Positions 47,601-60,824 are shown, numbered from the stretch's first letter. The stretch: 64,000 nucleotides of DNA from Acanthosepion lycidas (GCA_963932145.1 OZ010581.1:87016787-87080786); one strand, 5' to 3'. Notes: a model not told the origin generated them from the letters alone. Made by a program: numbers and translations.

Positions 47601-49079
47601 AATGAAATAATTAAAGGTAAATAAAGAAATAAAAAAGTTAGCCAAACGTAATTACAGGAACATAAAAATATAATGAAAAGAAAGAAAGCAAAGTGGTAAA
47701 GAATAAAACAATGAAAACAAAAATCTGCTTAATAGTTGTATAATTCTCAGTGATTGGTGTCCAAATTCAGTTAAAAATTCAGGTATTTGAATGCTGATTT
47801 CCAAGTTGGAGGCTTGATACAATAGTATCACTTTCGTTTGGCCTCGTATATAGAGAAAAATAAAGAGTAACGATAAAAGTAAAAGATGCAGAATAAAAAG
47901 AAAACAACGAAAAGAAAAACCAAAGAAAGGAAGGATTATGAATGGAAGAAAAGGACTATAGATGATGACTGCGATCAAGTCACTGAGAAACAGCGAAAGA
48001 AAGAATATTTTCAATTTTTCTTGCCAATCGATTTTTGACCACATCTGACATCTGACCTTTAGATGCTTTCTGAATTCTCCAAGATTCACTGAATAGATTG
48101 GTTCAACTAGTGCAGTCATTTGCCTTTAACGCACAATGTTAAATACTACCTAAAATAGGACAGTTAAAGCAAGCGGAATTTTCTCATTGTATGAATTCTT
48201 AAATATTTCTTTTAATAATTTATAATACCTTTTACTGGATTCCATTTAGTTTCCTCACAATGCCAACTTGACAATAAATCTTTTAAGAAAAAACAAATTA
48301 GTCTTTTAGCTGTGGAGAAATGCTTAGCAAGTTAGACAGCGCACACACGATTACTACTGTACGAAGTTCGGTTCTTAATTTTCAATCAATACTTAAAGTA
48401 TTCCGTTATGTTAACGAATAGCCTATTGGGGGTCGGGTCGTGGAACATTTGTTAGAATTTTACCCTTGCAGATTAAATTTAATAAATACATATTCGAGCT
48501 TTCTTGCTGGGTATATAGTAACTATATACTCTCGGCACCAGTACTTGGTGGTCGATATTAGTTAAAAGACAGAAATTTAAATACTAGTTTTTAAGCGGGA
48601 AGATTCTTCACACTTGAGAGTTTGGCATAACACAATATGACTGTACTTAGTAAATAGCAAGAGAAAACGTGGATATTTTAATATTGCCTAATCACCACGT
48701 TACGTCAAATCTTCGGCTCCTATTCCGAGAAAGATATAATGAAAATAAAAATCAAAATAGTCAGGATGGCGACTTATTTACATTAAGAGTTTCTGCCTTT
48801 CATTATTGAAAATTATTCATTTTTTGCATTTATTTAAGTATGAGAGTAATTGCATTGATCAATAGGCTGTTACTTCGACAATTAGCACCATGTATACGTT
48901 TAGGTTGTAAACAGTCGCACAGTTCATGCAAGAACTAGCAAGTGAGCTACATAATAATATCAAATGGAGCGTCAGATGAGGCTTGATTTATGGAATATGC
49001 ACGACTTAACACCAAGCAGACTCGAGAGACAGAACGTATACAACGACCAATGAATAAGCATACGTTTATTTTTAAATTT

Positions 49080-49836
49080 TCATCATAATAGTTGAATGAA
49101 AAAGAAAAGTAAACCAAGAAGAAAGAGGACGAGAGTGATAGTGACAGAAAGGCGAGGAGGATCGAGTAAAAAGAATGAAAAAGAGAAGCGTGTTTAAAAA
49201 TGTGTGATTATAAAAATAATGGAAGCAGCAACGAAAGGACATTTAAAGAGGACAGTTAAAGCGAGAAAAGGTAGGAAAGTGGAAGAATGATTTCAAAGAT
49301 CAAAGAAGAAAATAATTAGAAGAAAGAATGAGAATTACAAGTAAAAAAAATCATTTAGTGAAGGAACTGTAAAGATGTAAATAGGGAAATGAGATAACGT
49401 AGAAAATTAATTAAGGAAAAAGAGAATTATCAGTGTAAAGAAGAAGGAAGATAACATGGAAAAAAAAGAAGGGAGAAATCATTCCAAAAAAGAAAATCCA
49501 AGAGACAGAGAACGAGGGGAGAAATAGAGAGAAAAGGAGAAAGAAAACGAAGATAGAATCATTATAGAGGAAAAAGATAGAGAGAGAGAGCGAGTTGAAA
49601 GAGCTCGTGATTCATATCGAAATGAAAAAGATAAAGAGAACGCAGGAGACAGATGATAGTGAATTATAAAAAAGAGAGAGAAGAAAGATAGCGAAAGGGG
49701 AATAACACACTAGATTAGGCAAGATAAGTTTCGTCATTGAAGAGGTAGTGAATGAATGAGTTGAAACGTGCAAGATAAGAAAAGAAAAAAGATATTGTGT
49801 AAGAAAGCATGAGAAAACGAATAAATCAATCAAGGA

Positions 49837-49880
<44 letters not shown>
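49080..49880. repeat. Purine-rich tract ending in (GA)n
   Basis: About 800 bp where the plus strand is mostly A and G, ending in a pure GA run at 49840-49879. Mirror-like purine runs of this type can adopt triplex structure; no regulatory role is shown. Confidence 0.8.
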
Positions 49881-50249
49881 GGAGAATTATTACTCTGGGG
49901 GAGAATAGGTTTCATAAGAAGCCTGACAAGAGAAAGTTCTTTAATTATTCATTCATCAATCAATTAAGACTTCTAAACGGATGAATCTATGGACACGATG
50001 ATGATGGTGATGAAGTTAATGCTAACATCGTTAATTTTGTAGCAAATCTAATGAAATTTTTTTACACACAAAACGATTTAAATGCTGCAGTGAATTACTT
50101 GTCTAGAACAAGACAAAAATATTAGCTCAGTTACATATACACTGTTATTCGTCGACTAAATTTTTTTTTCTGTTGTTCATGTCAATTTTCATTCTTTATT
50201 ATACTATTTATTTCCTGAGGCTATAACTGGATGTATCAATATAAAATTA

Positions 50250-50250
50250 G

Positions 50251-50312
<62 letters not shown>
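50250..50312. repeat. (ATT)n microsatellite
   Basis: Uninterrupted ATT trinucleotides. Confidence 0.98.
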
Positions 50313-50314
<2 letters not shown>

Positions 50315-51289
50315 TTGATGTTCTTTCTATTGTTTTTGCTGTCAATAGATTTTTATGTATTATTATTTAAGAAATATTACTAGTATTAAAATACTGTTAA
50401 TGCGACACACGCGCATACACATACACATATATATATGTAAATATTACATGTTACTTTAGATTTTTGACATTCTCTTGCTCCCTTCAGTTTTTAATTTACT
50501 GATTCTGTTCACATTTCTACTGTTTTGATTTTGATATTACACGCGGCAGTTTTTATATCTATACTGAAATCTGCTTTGCTCGAATACTGTTTTCAATTTC
50601 CATATACATAATATATATCTTATAACGATGTTTTCTATTAGATTAATATCTAAAGCGTTTGGTGTTCATTTTATTAATATTGTTTTTTTTTTGCAAACGG
50701 AGTGGGCGGCATTAGTCTGATTTTTATTTTCTTGTATGAATATACCGTTACGCTAAAGCCTTTTCTTGTAACTCAGAAACGTCTTGTTCAAGGCTTACAG
50801 TAATTTTCTGCATTGATCTATACGCCATCATCTGTTGTGTCTAAGTAATGTTGACTATTGGCTATTTCGATAAATGATCCAATATCTAACCCAACATTCT
50901 AATGCTATTTTACATTAATCGCTAAAAATTACTGTTGAAAAATCGGCTCTTATGTATTTCTTCGACAAACATGGCACTATTTGTAATGTTTCTTTAAATG
51001 TGTTGATTTGATGCTTTTCATATATTTAGCCAATGTTCTTAATATTTTTTATCATATTTCTGATTATATACGCAAAACACAATTCTTAAACTATTCTCTT
51101 GCTGGTTAATTGAGTTTTCTTACTGATTACAGCTTTAATGTTTTTCAATTCTTTTTTTGCAAAATACTTAAATCCAGTGTTTTCTTGTCAAAATTTTCAG
51201 TTTCTGTTTTGATTGTTTTGGTAAAATTCCAATGTTCCAGCAATGCAATCTCTACATATAATTGAAATAAATAAGTACATAGATATCAG

Positions 51290-51429
<140 letters not shown>

Positions 51430-51904
51430 TCTTTAAATATGATGAACAATCAGCGAGTTGCATACTATAATCTCATAGTGAATGTTAATATTTCTAATAA
51501 AAGAGAAGTTCAAATGGCATATAATTATATAGAAATGAATATATCATAAAAATGTCCTTAAAATCATTTGGTCCATACTATACCTATGATGAATAATTGA
51601 CTTATGTCATAGAATCCTCGTGTTTCTGCATTTATTTCGTTGTTTTGAAAAGCAATGCTACATGACGTCAGTATAGAGTTATATATTATAATATGTGTGT
51701 TCAAATAAAACAAACGTCAAGCATATTTTACACATTTGGGAAATTATTTATTTTTGTTGTCAGAATATTAAATTCTGTACAAATATTTATGTGTGCGTGT
51801 GCGTATGTGTATGTGTGCTTTATAAGCGTTATATCTAAATGTTTTAGTAGACATTCCTGTTTAGACAGTGAAATTAATGTTAAAGATGGAAAATCTTGGT
51901 AAAC

Positions 51905-52015
51905 ATTATGCACCAATCGCTAGGAATCGAACCTATATTTTCATCTTAATCAAAAAGAAACATTCAAATCAAGCATGATTTACCATTTAGGCACGAGAAG
52001 CTATTGCAGCAAAAC
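51905..52015 (-). mobile_element. tRNA-like/SINE-like sequence (tentative)
   Basis: The minus strand holds AGGTTCGATTCCTAG (complement around 51922-51936), a near-perfect B box and T-arm. It lies downstream of CTAAATGGTAAATCA, which loosely resembles an A box/D-arm. A possible acceptor pairing matches 5 of 7 positions. The anticodon arm does not fold well. More likely a tRNA-derived SINE or tRNA pseudogene than a working tRNA. Confidence 0.35.
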
Positions 52016-54119
52016 AAAGGTCAGTTACCCTACTGTTGTGGCGATATATGTTTTTAAGGGCCTTTAATGTCTGGACGGTTAGAAATTAAATTCAATGTTT
52101 AATTATACAGTTCTCTGCCTTAATACTTGTACTCAACTAAATGTAACGTTAATAGTAATACGATATAATGTCGGAGTAAAAAAGCCAATAATTACTTATA
52201 TGATTAGTGAGCACAATCTTCTACCATTTAACCCATAGCTGATGGAGAAGAAACGAATTCAGGTCTTTCTCAATGGCATTTGAAAAAAAGTGAACGTAAC
52301 ATAATATCTGAATTTGACACGCCATTTTTCGCGTCGATATACATTACACTATTCCCATATTTTTAAGGATGGGCAGTGATTAATTATTCAGTTGTAAATG
52401 TTAAAGTTATATTGCTCTTGTTTGAGTTGGCAACAACAGAATCAAAAACAGAAATATAAGCAGGAATATAAAATTTTCAGCCAATTTCGCAATTAAAGAT
52501 GTAAAAGTGATCTGTTTTATTTGTCAGTCAGGCATCAACATGAACCCCGAAATAACAATTCACATCTAAATTTATACTTGAATCCGAACTGAGAAGAACT
52601 AACATAAAATTTGAAAATCTTTTCCCCTAAAAAACCCTACCATTGTAAGCAGTGATATGATAACTAAAGCTAACTTTAAATTTTGCTGTCAGAATATTAA
52701 TATTGTGATATGCCTCGAAGCCAACCGCCTTACAGCCACGAAGAATTTGTAATGAAGAATATTAGCGATGTTATTGCAGTGCCTTCACATAACTTCGATA
52801 AGCGACGGAACAAGTTCCTCTCACGTGCCACACTATGGTGCTATAATCATTAATTAGTTGCAGAAAGAAGTGAAAAGCTGTGTGTGTTATTTTCAGTTTA
52901 ACTATGGGTAAATACAAGATATTTCTTCCCTACCTATATTTATTTACTATATTGCAAATGATGGAAATGTAAAAGAATACTTAAGCCTGATAAGCTTAAA
53001 GGAAATCATGGAATGTATTGTTATGAAAATGCACAGGACAAAGCATTATGAAATTACCTGTGCGTAAACTTGTTGGTGTTGCAACAAGATAGGACACCAG
53101 CTATGCGAAGATAAAATGCTGATCCATATGGGCTTTTGGTGCTTTTGATCTTAACTATCCTGAATGTAGCTTTATTCACTGTATTCACTGAAGCCATTTA
53201 GTAAGAGAAAAATTCAATTCCAATTGTCTATTTCTTTCTGACAAGTGTAAAAACAGTCTGAATTTAGAAATGATCTTGAGGAGCTGGAACTTGAAAGGAA
53301 AAAGCCAAGTGACTTTTCATTCTATTGCATTGTAATTTGGCGTTCAACTAGCAATCACTTGAATAAGCCTGTTACTATTTTTTAACGAATCTTTACTGTT
53401 AGGAAGGAAAAGGAAACAATTACCTCTGATCGAAAAACACAAATAAGACCAATAAATATATAAAGTTTCTTAAAAACATCTATAAAAAAAAAAAAAATCG
53501 ACCATTTTCTCATATTCCAAACGTTTTTCCTGAAGTTCAATTTGAAGACAATAATTGGAAACAGCATGAATTAATTTTAGAAACATTATATGTTGATTAT
53601 GAAATAAGATTTGAGAAACTACAGAATCTAAATCCAATAGATCACATCTTATAACTTATTTTGTTTCGAATAATTCTATTCAGCATTAGAGCTTACTGAG
53701 CTGAAGAGGAATGTAAGTTTAAAACTATATACATAAAAGCTCATCTCTGTTGTGTGTAGACACATCCCCAAAGTAAAATACCCCAATCTCCAGAAGACAA
53801 ACCTGTTCTCCGTCTTACTGATTTGAATATATCTTCTATTTGATGAAATATGTCAAGTCAAAGGATTACGTTATTCATTAATACCATTCAACTCACTGAA
53901 TTTTTGCGATAAGATTTAACTGTAAAACGACAGACACAATAAAATACTTCAATGAGAGGAGATTAAACAATTTCCTTTAGTGGGTAAAACTATGTAGCTG
54001 TATATTTCCTTCTTTATAAACAACTTTAAAATGAATGTTGCACTTTTTGAACGTAAACATATTACATGTGGCTCATTTTAACTGATATATTTACAAAAAT
54101 TGCACGAAAATATATTGAA

Positions 54120-54830
54120 ATACTAATTCAAATTTATTCAATAAAGTCGTCATTAGCTTCAAACATGGCCCCCAGACAACATCCCCTGGAACTCTTCTGA
54201 ACAGTCTTCTTGTTTAAGTTGGTGAATGCTGCCATAATCCTTGCCTTCAGTTCATGTTTGTCGTTACAAGGAGTTTTGTTGGTCTGTCACTCAACTGTGT
54301 CCCACATCTAAGAATCAAGGAGATGGAGTCTGGCGAGTTAGCTGGCGCGATTTAAGAGGTGATGTCGCAGACATTGTCTGACAGACATGACTGTGTTCCC
54401 CTGCTTGTGTGGCATGGTGCAGAGTCCTGTTTCCAGACATAGTGTTTTTAAACAGCCATCTCCTGACCTAGGGAAGCACTACCTTCTCAAGGCACTTTAT
54501 GTAGGCCTCCGTGTTGAGTCTGAGGTCCTCACCAACAAATCCGAGAGTTTTTTCTTATCAGAACGATCAGAATGAGATTTCAGAACTGGCGTACCTTTAT
54601 AATCACTATTAGACTCATACAATACTTTTCGAATACTCTGTCAGATTGACATCCAAACACACTGAAATGTTTGTATTGGAGCTTCCGGCGTGAATGCCAA
54701 GTTATATAGCATATCGTTTGCAAATTTCTGGCGGTCATAGTGCTTTTTTCTCACAGACGTTGCCCAATTCACCCTACTATACAGTGAAGTCAACAAGATC
54801 AAAAACAAACAACGCATATGCTCGAAATTA
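54120..54830 (-). pseudogene. Second mariner-type transposase, degenerate
   Basis: Minus-strand transposase remnant covering the C-terminal two thirds. RQKFANDMLYN lies upstream, then an EDLRLNTEAYIKCLEKV-like helix, QDSAPCHTSRGTQ with the second catalytic Asp (54395-54433), APANSPDSISLI (the SPD motif where families have NSPDLNPLD), ELKARIMAAFTNLNKKTV, and EANDDFIE at the end. Blocks sit in different frames and are separated by stops. Its wording differs from the 9.6-10.5 kb transposase, so it belongs to another mariner lineage. Terminal inverted repeats not identified. Confidence 0.8.
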
Positions 54831-57800
54831 AAAATAAAATAAAATGGGATAATTTACCCTCGTACCCTTTATATATCAAATAATACTTACCAAGAAGGCT
54901 ATAAATATAAAACTATGCAGTAAGAAGGTGCAGTACACAAATGATTGTGTAAGTTATGGTATTTCGTCGAAACCCAAAGCCCAGAGAATACAGTTAAAAA
55001 ACAGAAAGACTTTGAAAGCAGTCTCTTGTCTTATTTTGAATTGTCAATAAATTAAGAAATTCAGGGATAAAGCTATGACATGGTAAAGAAATACGAGACG
55101 AAATAAAGAAAAACAAAAAAACAAAACAAATGAGAACATATCTCTTTTTGATACTCGATAATATTTACAATTTTTGTTTGGGTCTATCAGCCTTTGACAG
55201 TAATTTATTGACTGGTTTCTTTAAGTGAACAACATTTGTATAGCTACATTGATTTTTTTCTGCTAATTACTCAGATTTAAGATTATATTTATCTGCGTTA
55301 TAGATTTTAGTTTAAGAATTCCTGCTTTGATCTTCTACAATACACGTTCATTTGATTTATTTTAATTTAGTTTTTCATCTATATATCTTTTAGGCTTCAT
55401 AACTGTTAATTGTGAGAAGATGACGTTACTGTATTTCCCCTTCCTTTTCATTATATTTCAATTTAATGGGAATCTTTTGTCTCCTCATGAACAATAAATT
55501 AACACAGATGAATCATGGCGGTTTTGAAATAAATTCCCCTCCCTGTAGCTTTCTTCTTATATGGATGTTTGTAGTATTTTGGTGGATAATATCTCCTAAT
55601 TAGTAGAAGAATAACATAATTGAGCAGGATAAGTTTTTACTTTAACTTTATTACTGTTATTTTGAACGGTTTATAAAATAATGAATACTTTCAGAAACTA
55701 AACATGCAACCACGAAATTTGCATTTCTTATCTAAGATAAATCAACTGATACTTCATAATAGCAATAATATCGTTCAAGTAATTAAGACGCTAATCTAAT
55801 AAGCTAGTAGTCCTAAATGTTGATTTCGAACCGGCAGATACGTTATTTTTATAAAAATAAATTTTATATTCACGTTGGTAGGGACTAATCCCGACATTCG
55901 CTGATCTACTCATGATTTAACATAAAAAGTAAAAGAAAAACAGGAATAACTCTCTTTTTTTATATGCAGAGAGTTTACACGGAGTCACAAAGAAAAACAA
56001 AACAAAAAACAAGTGTAACATTAAAAGCAAATATTTCCAGTCAATTTTTTCTTTTGAAGAAACTCTTTCTTCATCTCGCTACCATAACAGTTGGAACAGA
56101 ACGTACTTAATTAGGTATCATTTGGAAATAGATGCGCACATAGGCGTCGGAACTTTTCGTAAAGTTGAATATCGATATAGCATCATTTTCTACATGCTAA
56201 TTATTATGTTTCAGTAGAAAAATCTTAAAATCTTTCAAGAAATTAAAAGAAAATTACTGAAGTATTTTGTAATTTAAAAAACAAAAAATCAATTTGGGAG
56301 TAAATTTATTAGCTGAGCTCGTATTCCACCATTAATGCAAACAACGTGAATCTAAAAATGAAATGACTTTCAACTAGATTCGGCACACATTTATTATCTT
56401 ATTTTGTTCATCTTGCATAAACAATGCCATAACGATTTTGAAAGTGAAAACTTTAGTGTTGCAGTCATTCTATTTACTTTTATTCGATATAATTATTTGA
56501 AAGAAGATAAATATTATTATGTAGTTAGGCTTAACATAATTTCCAAATCAGGCAGATTAAGTTTTTATCATCGGTTTTTCTTGCATAGTAATGCGATTTC
56601 ACCACTCTCAAAGACAGATACATACAAACAGGCACAAACATACACGTCTCCACTTCCCACCCCAAAATACTGATACCTAATATCACAAGGACGGTCGATT
56701 CAAATCAGGGAAGTCACGGTCAAACATTAACGGATGGTACCGTACGATTATGAAAGATAAAATTTATATTACTTTTAATACATTTGTATTTTTCTACTCG
56801 AAAATTTAACATCGAATTTTATGCAACAACAAAAATTATACAAATATTTACATAATCTGGGCCAGATTTTTCCACAATCATATTTAAATCAATCCGGACC
56901 ATACAATTTTCGTTTGTGTTGACGAAACAGAAAATGATTACTGGAAGATATTTTTCTATTCTTGAGGTTTTGGATCATATTTTCGATTTGTTCATGGCTA
57001 ATATTAAATGTTCTTATTAATGATATAACACGTTCGGAGATTTAGATTTATAAAAATGTCAAAATTACGAACATCCAAAATCCACAAGTACGGAATAGCC
57101 CAAAATCCACTTGTATGGATTAGCCCCCAAAATGTTCGCTGTAAATTTCATTCATAAATGAATAAATACTGAAAATTTACAGGTAATCGGATAATAGCCT
57201 AATTTTTGGTATTTTTGATTTAAGAACGAGGCTTCACAACAATTATATTTATTGAATTCATGTTTACATTAGTCGATCACGAAAGGAGAATCTAAATCCA
57301 CTAGCAATGGCCGACGAAAATTATTTGTTAGCAAAATTATGACAGCAGATGCGTTTTGCTGACATAATAATTATGTAAGTCTATGCATTAAATTTAGTAC
57401 AGTCTAATATAAGTTAAATTAAGTTTAGTACAGTTTATTATAAAATTAATTTTGCAGTAATCGTTTGCAACATAGGCCTGAACAACTTTTAAGAAAAAAA
57501 ATAAAAAGACAATATATTTTTTACGTTAGAAGCTATATAAACTTAATTGTTGAAAGAGTTGCTGATTATAAATACTGACGATTTTATTATGATTAGACCT
57601 GACTACAAATATGAGACACTGAGTGAAGATTGAACTTAGTATATCGGCAATGATGTCGAAATGAAATTGTTAAGTATCGCAAAACGGCAAGCGCCTCAAT
57701 ATGATAATTTTATCTTGTAATCAAAATGAAGTTAGAGTTGATGGTGGAAACGTGTAAGTTGTTGACACCTTCTGTCAAAGAGCTGAAGCAGACTTAGCTT

Positions 57801-58309
57801 GTTTTCGAGAGGATTTCAATGAAACCTTTTAAAAAAACAAGTTTAATGAAGTATTCATGAAGCAACATTATTTAAAGTGAGAAAATTTCTTTCTTGGTAA
57901 TTCCTTATGACAGTAACTATGAGAAACACGAATACAATCTACAAAGAAATGAGAGAGTTAAAAACATCCTAAAAGAGGAAAAGATTAACAGCGACGAGTA
58001 GCGCCAGGGAGGAATGAAAAGAAAAGTAAAACGAAAAAAAGTAAATGATATAAATGAGTAAATTAATTAGAAATGCAAAAAGATAGAAAATCAAAATCAG
58101 GAGAGTGGGAAAGTTAATCGAATTAACGGGAAATTTGTAATGGCATATTGAAATGCTAAGTAAACCATGAGAGAAAATGAATGAAAATAAGACGGAAAAA
58201 AAAGAAACAAAGAATCAAAGAAAAAAGAGGAAAATTATAGTTGAAAGAAATCAGGAAGGATATATAGAAAAAATAATATTGAGAGAAAAGAAATAAAATA
58301 AAAATATGT
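54831..58309. other. AT-rich non-coding DNA
   Basis: No gene recognised. A decayed tRNA-like patch may lie near 55790-55870 (GGTTCGAAATC on the minus strand). 58000-58310 is purine-rich. Confidence 0.5.
57076..57125. repeat. Tandem pair of 25-bp units
   Basis: Two directly adjacent units, each starting CAAAATCCAC and ending TAGCC, differing at four positions. Confidence 0.9.
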
Positions 58310-58770
58310 CACTATTGAATTCTTAAGAGCTTACAAACAGACAAAGGTGGAACTCGAGTGAACGAACAGCAACACGCGCGTAGATGAAAGAAGAGAGGTT
58401 TATTGCAAAAGAGAATACACTACTGAAAGACAGGGAATCGTGTGGCAGCCTAAGCAAAGGTTATTTACCTTATCTCTCCGCGAGGCAGGACGTGGCACAA
58501 GGCCATTTTTTAATGCGGGAATAAACCGAGTCCGTAGGCTAGGGCAAAAATACCCCGTAGACCCCGTAAAAAACGCGGCCGGGTAGTTTTCTACATTCCA
58601 GACGAGACTCTACCCTTTGGCATAGCCTCGTCTGGGTTTCTCTCTGTCTTCAGGCAGAGAGTTCGACCAGCACAGCTGGAGACGAATCTTCAACTAATTG
58701 CCGAAGCAAAGGTATATACCTTATCTCCCCGCGAGGCAGGATGTGGTGCAAGGCCATTTTTTAATTTTAA
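58310..58770 (-). repeat. LTR-like region with internal duplication
   Basis: On the minus strand an AATAAA signal (complement of 58399-58404) is followed by a GC-richer stretch, as in an LTR R/U5. A 65-66 bp sequence occurs twice in the same direction (58449-58514 and 58701-58765), sharing AAGCAAAGG, TTATCTC, CGCGAGGCAGGA and AAGGCCATTTTTTAAT. Between the copies are two perfect small hairpins: CCAGACGAG/CTCGTCTGG (58598-58606 with 58627-58635) and CTCTCTG/CAGAGAG (58640-58646 with 58655-58661). LTR ends were not located. Confidence 0.5.
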
Positions 58771-58774
58771 TTTT

Positions 58775-59651
58775 TTAATAGTTATGGCCAGTCTTTCTTT
58801 CTCGATCTGGCTATAACTTCTTTCTGCAGGAAGCAGGATTCTGGAAGCATGGGCTATGGGTTTTGTAGTCCCATCTTCAAACTTGTGGAGAATTACCGCT
58901 CTGATCCCATAGTTGCTAGCTTCAGATGCTACAATTATTTCTTTTTTAGGGTCAAAATGCGCTAACAATAAATTTGATATCAGACAGCTTTTTATTTTCT
59001 GGAAAGCATCTTCGCATTCTTTAGAATAAATCCATTTTGCGTCCTTTTTCAATAAGTCAGTCAGTGGGGCTCTACGATCATATATTTTTGGAATGTAGAT
59101 ACTGTAAAAGTTGGCCAAGCCTAAAAATGCCTAAAGATTAGTGACGTTGTTTGGTGGTGGCATATTTTTAATAGTTTCGGCCCTTTCCGGGTCTGGTCTT
59201 CTTCCGTTATCGTCGATTATTTACTCCAAATGTTTGATCTGCTTCATGAAGAACTCGCATTTATCTGAACTTAGCTTGAAGCCATATTCGTCAATCTTCT
59301 GGAACACTGGTTTGACATGTTTTTGTGCTATTCGTTATTTTTGCTATTTATGAGGATGTCGTTTAGGTAAGCTATGGCAAATTCTAGTCCATCTAACATG
59401 GTGTCCATTACTTGCTGGAACAAACTGGGATCCACCTTTAACCCAAACGGGAGACGATTTAGCTTGGAGAGTCCCTTGTGTGTATTAATTGCTAATAGCT
59501 TCGAGCACTCTTCGTCTACTTTCACTTGTAGATATGCGTTAGACAGATCTATTTTAGAAAACATTTTGCCACCATTTAGCTTAGAAAAAATATCATCCTG
59601 TGAAAGTAAAGGGCATGTGTGGTCTTTAATCCGATTGAAAAATCTGCACAT
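58775..59651 (-). pseudogene. Gypsy reverse transcriptase and RNase H start
   Basis: RNA-directed DNA polymerase of the element. FSKIDLSNAYLQV holds the first catalytic Asp (59547-59549). SKLNRLPFGLKVDPSLFQQ is the next conserved block. The active-site box reads YLND instead of YLDD, so one catalytic Asp is lost. Downstream are EYGFKLSSDKCEFFMKQ, GRRPDPERAE, FLGLANFYSIYIPK and the RNase H opening IIVASEASNYGIRAVILHKF, where the usual TDAS Asp is Glu. In-frame stops at about 59328, 59222 and 59132 also break it. Coding ends after LAITIKKLK and runs into the LTR-like region. Confidence 0.85.
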
Positions 59652-59699
59652 ACTCGGATAAAGATACTGGTTTTATGTTGTCTTTAAGTTCGAACCTGA

Positions 59700-59960
59700 C
59701 CTCAGTTTTTTGTGCATTGTCCGAGACCTTCAGAAAACACGCGTGAAAACTCGTTTCTCAGAGAGAAATAAATTTTTCTGTTCCTTCGGAGTTTTTCTTT
59801 ACTGACACCTCCAATTTGTTGCAAATTGAATTTATGGGTAATTTCCATAAATCGAAAAGCACGATCCAATCTATACCAAACCTGGTAAAACATAGACTTG
59901 ATTTGAAAGTCCTCTCCATAAATTCGCTCCTGAAGTTTAGCCTTTTACCTGACACACCTC
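59700..59960 (-). pseudogene. Gypsy pol linker before RT
   Basis: The minus strand reads FMERTFKSSLCFTRFGIDWIV, LFDLWKLPINSICNKLEV and SLRNEFSRVFSEGLGQCTK in two frames. This is the segment that normally joins the protease to the RT, ending in the F-x-GLG-C block just before the polymerase. No protease active-site triad is legible. Confidence 0.6.
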
Positions 59961-60159
59961 TAGCTATTTCTTGCTACTCCTCAATGATGGACAACCTATT
60001 TTCTTCCATATTTGTTCATTCACAATATAAATGTTACTTCAAGTATCCAACAATAACTATGACCATTTATTTTCGTATTTACTTATTTCCTTTTTTCAAT
60101 ATTTTCAAATTCGTTCTTGGATAAAACAACATTTACTTTTGATTTAAATTTTTGTTTCT

Positions 60160-60590
60160 TTCTTTTATGTTTATACCAACAGTGGATGATTTTGTGACCG
60201 ACATAGCCAAACTTGAGGCAAAAAAAAAAAACAGTCCTTTTTTAAATGAGCCCTCGACAGGTATCACACTGGGATGTTTTTGCCTTATATTTTGTAGATT
60301 TCGGTTGCTTTATGGCTTGGAGTCGAGAAATGTTCTTTTCTTTGATCCGCGTATTATCTCTTTTTACATTTATCAGCCTCTGGCATTCCTCAGTCACATT
60401 ATGTACCGTAATTTGAGTGTCTTGCTCCATAATTGTCAGAATCCTTGATCTGATGTTTTTGTCCTTCGCCGCATAGTCTCTGGACTAAGATTAAACATTT
60501 AATCATGTCCACTGAAAGGTCGCCTAATTTAAACAATTTACATTGTGAATTTACATTCGAAACGGGCATGGGGAATCATTGTTCTAAAGC
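60160..60590 (-). pseudogene. Gypsy gag fragment with damaged zinc knuckle
   Basis: Structural gag protein of an LTR retrotransposon. The minus strand reads KLGDLSVDMIKCLILVQ, then in another frame NIRSRILTIMEQDTQITV and VTEECQRLINVKRDN, typical of the end of a Gypsy capsid. A CX2C motif (QCDTCRGL) follows. After a frame change near a long A run comes CLKFGYVGHKIIHC. This last should be a CX2CX4HX4C knuckle, but its second Cys is Phe. The N-terminal part is missing. Confidence 0.7.
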
Positions 60591-60824
60591 AGGTACCCAT
60601 GAAAATGTAAAAAAACTATACCGGAAATGAAAGAATATAAAATAAAAAGCAAAAAGATTAAGAAACTATGAAATGAAGGGAACGAAAACATGCAGGAAAG
60701 CTTGCAAATAAAATGGAGAGAAGAAATGAATAAAAATGTAATTAAAGTGCAAATAATGAAAAATGTATTAAATGGTAAGCGAAAAGCAATCGAGAATAAT
60801 ATAATACTTATAATATATAATATA
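60591..60824. other. Purine-rich and AT-rich spacer
   Basis: A/G-biased on the plus strand, between gag and the Helitron start. The minus-strand frame here encodes a hydrophobic, composition-driven string and is not supported. Confidence 0.5.

Larger units (their letters stand above)
58310..60590 (-). mobile_element. Ty3/Gypsy LTR retrotransposon remnant
   Basis: Minus-strand order: gag (60590-60160), protease/linker (about 59960-59700), reverse transcriptase (59650-59110), start of RNase H (to about 58775), then LTR-like sequence (58770-58310). Integrase and the rest of RNase H are missing, so the element has an internal deletion joining pol to the presumed 3' LTR. No 5' LTR is visible. Beyond gag lies purine-rich DNA and then a Helitron. 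Confidence 0.8.

Noticed and set aside
51905-52015. Functional tRNA gene
   Set aside because: The T-arm is good, but the acceptor pairs at only 5 of 7 positions and no convincing anticodon stem forms. Kept only as a tentative SINE/pseudo-tRNA.
54387-54575. A 62-codon plus-strand frame
   Set aside because: It is antisense to the mariner transposase motifs QDSAPCHTSR and surrounding helices.
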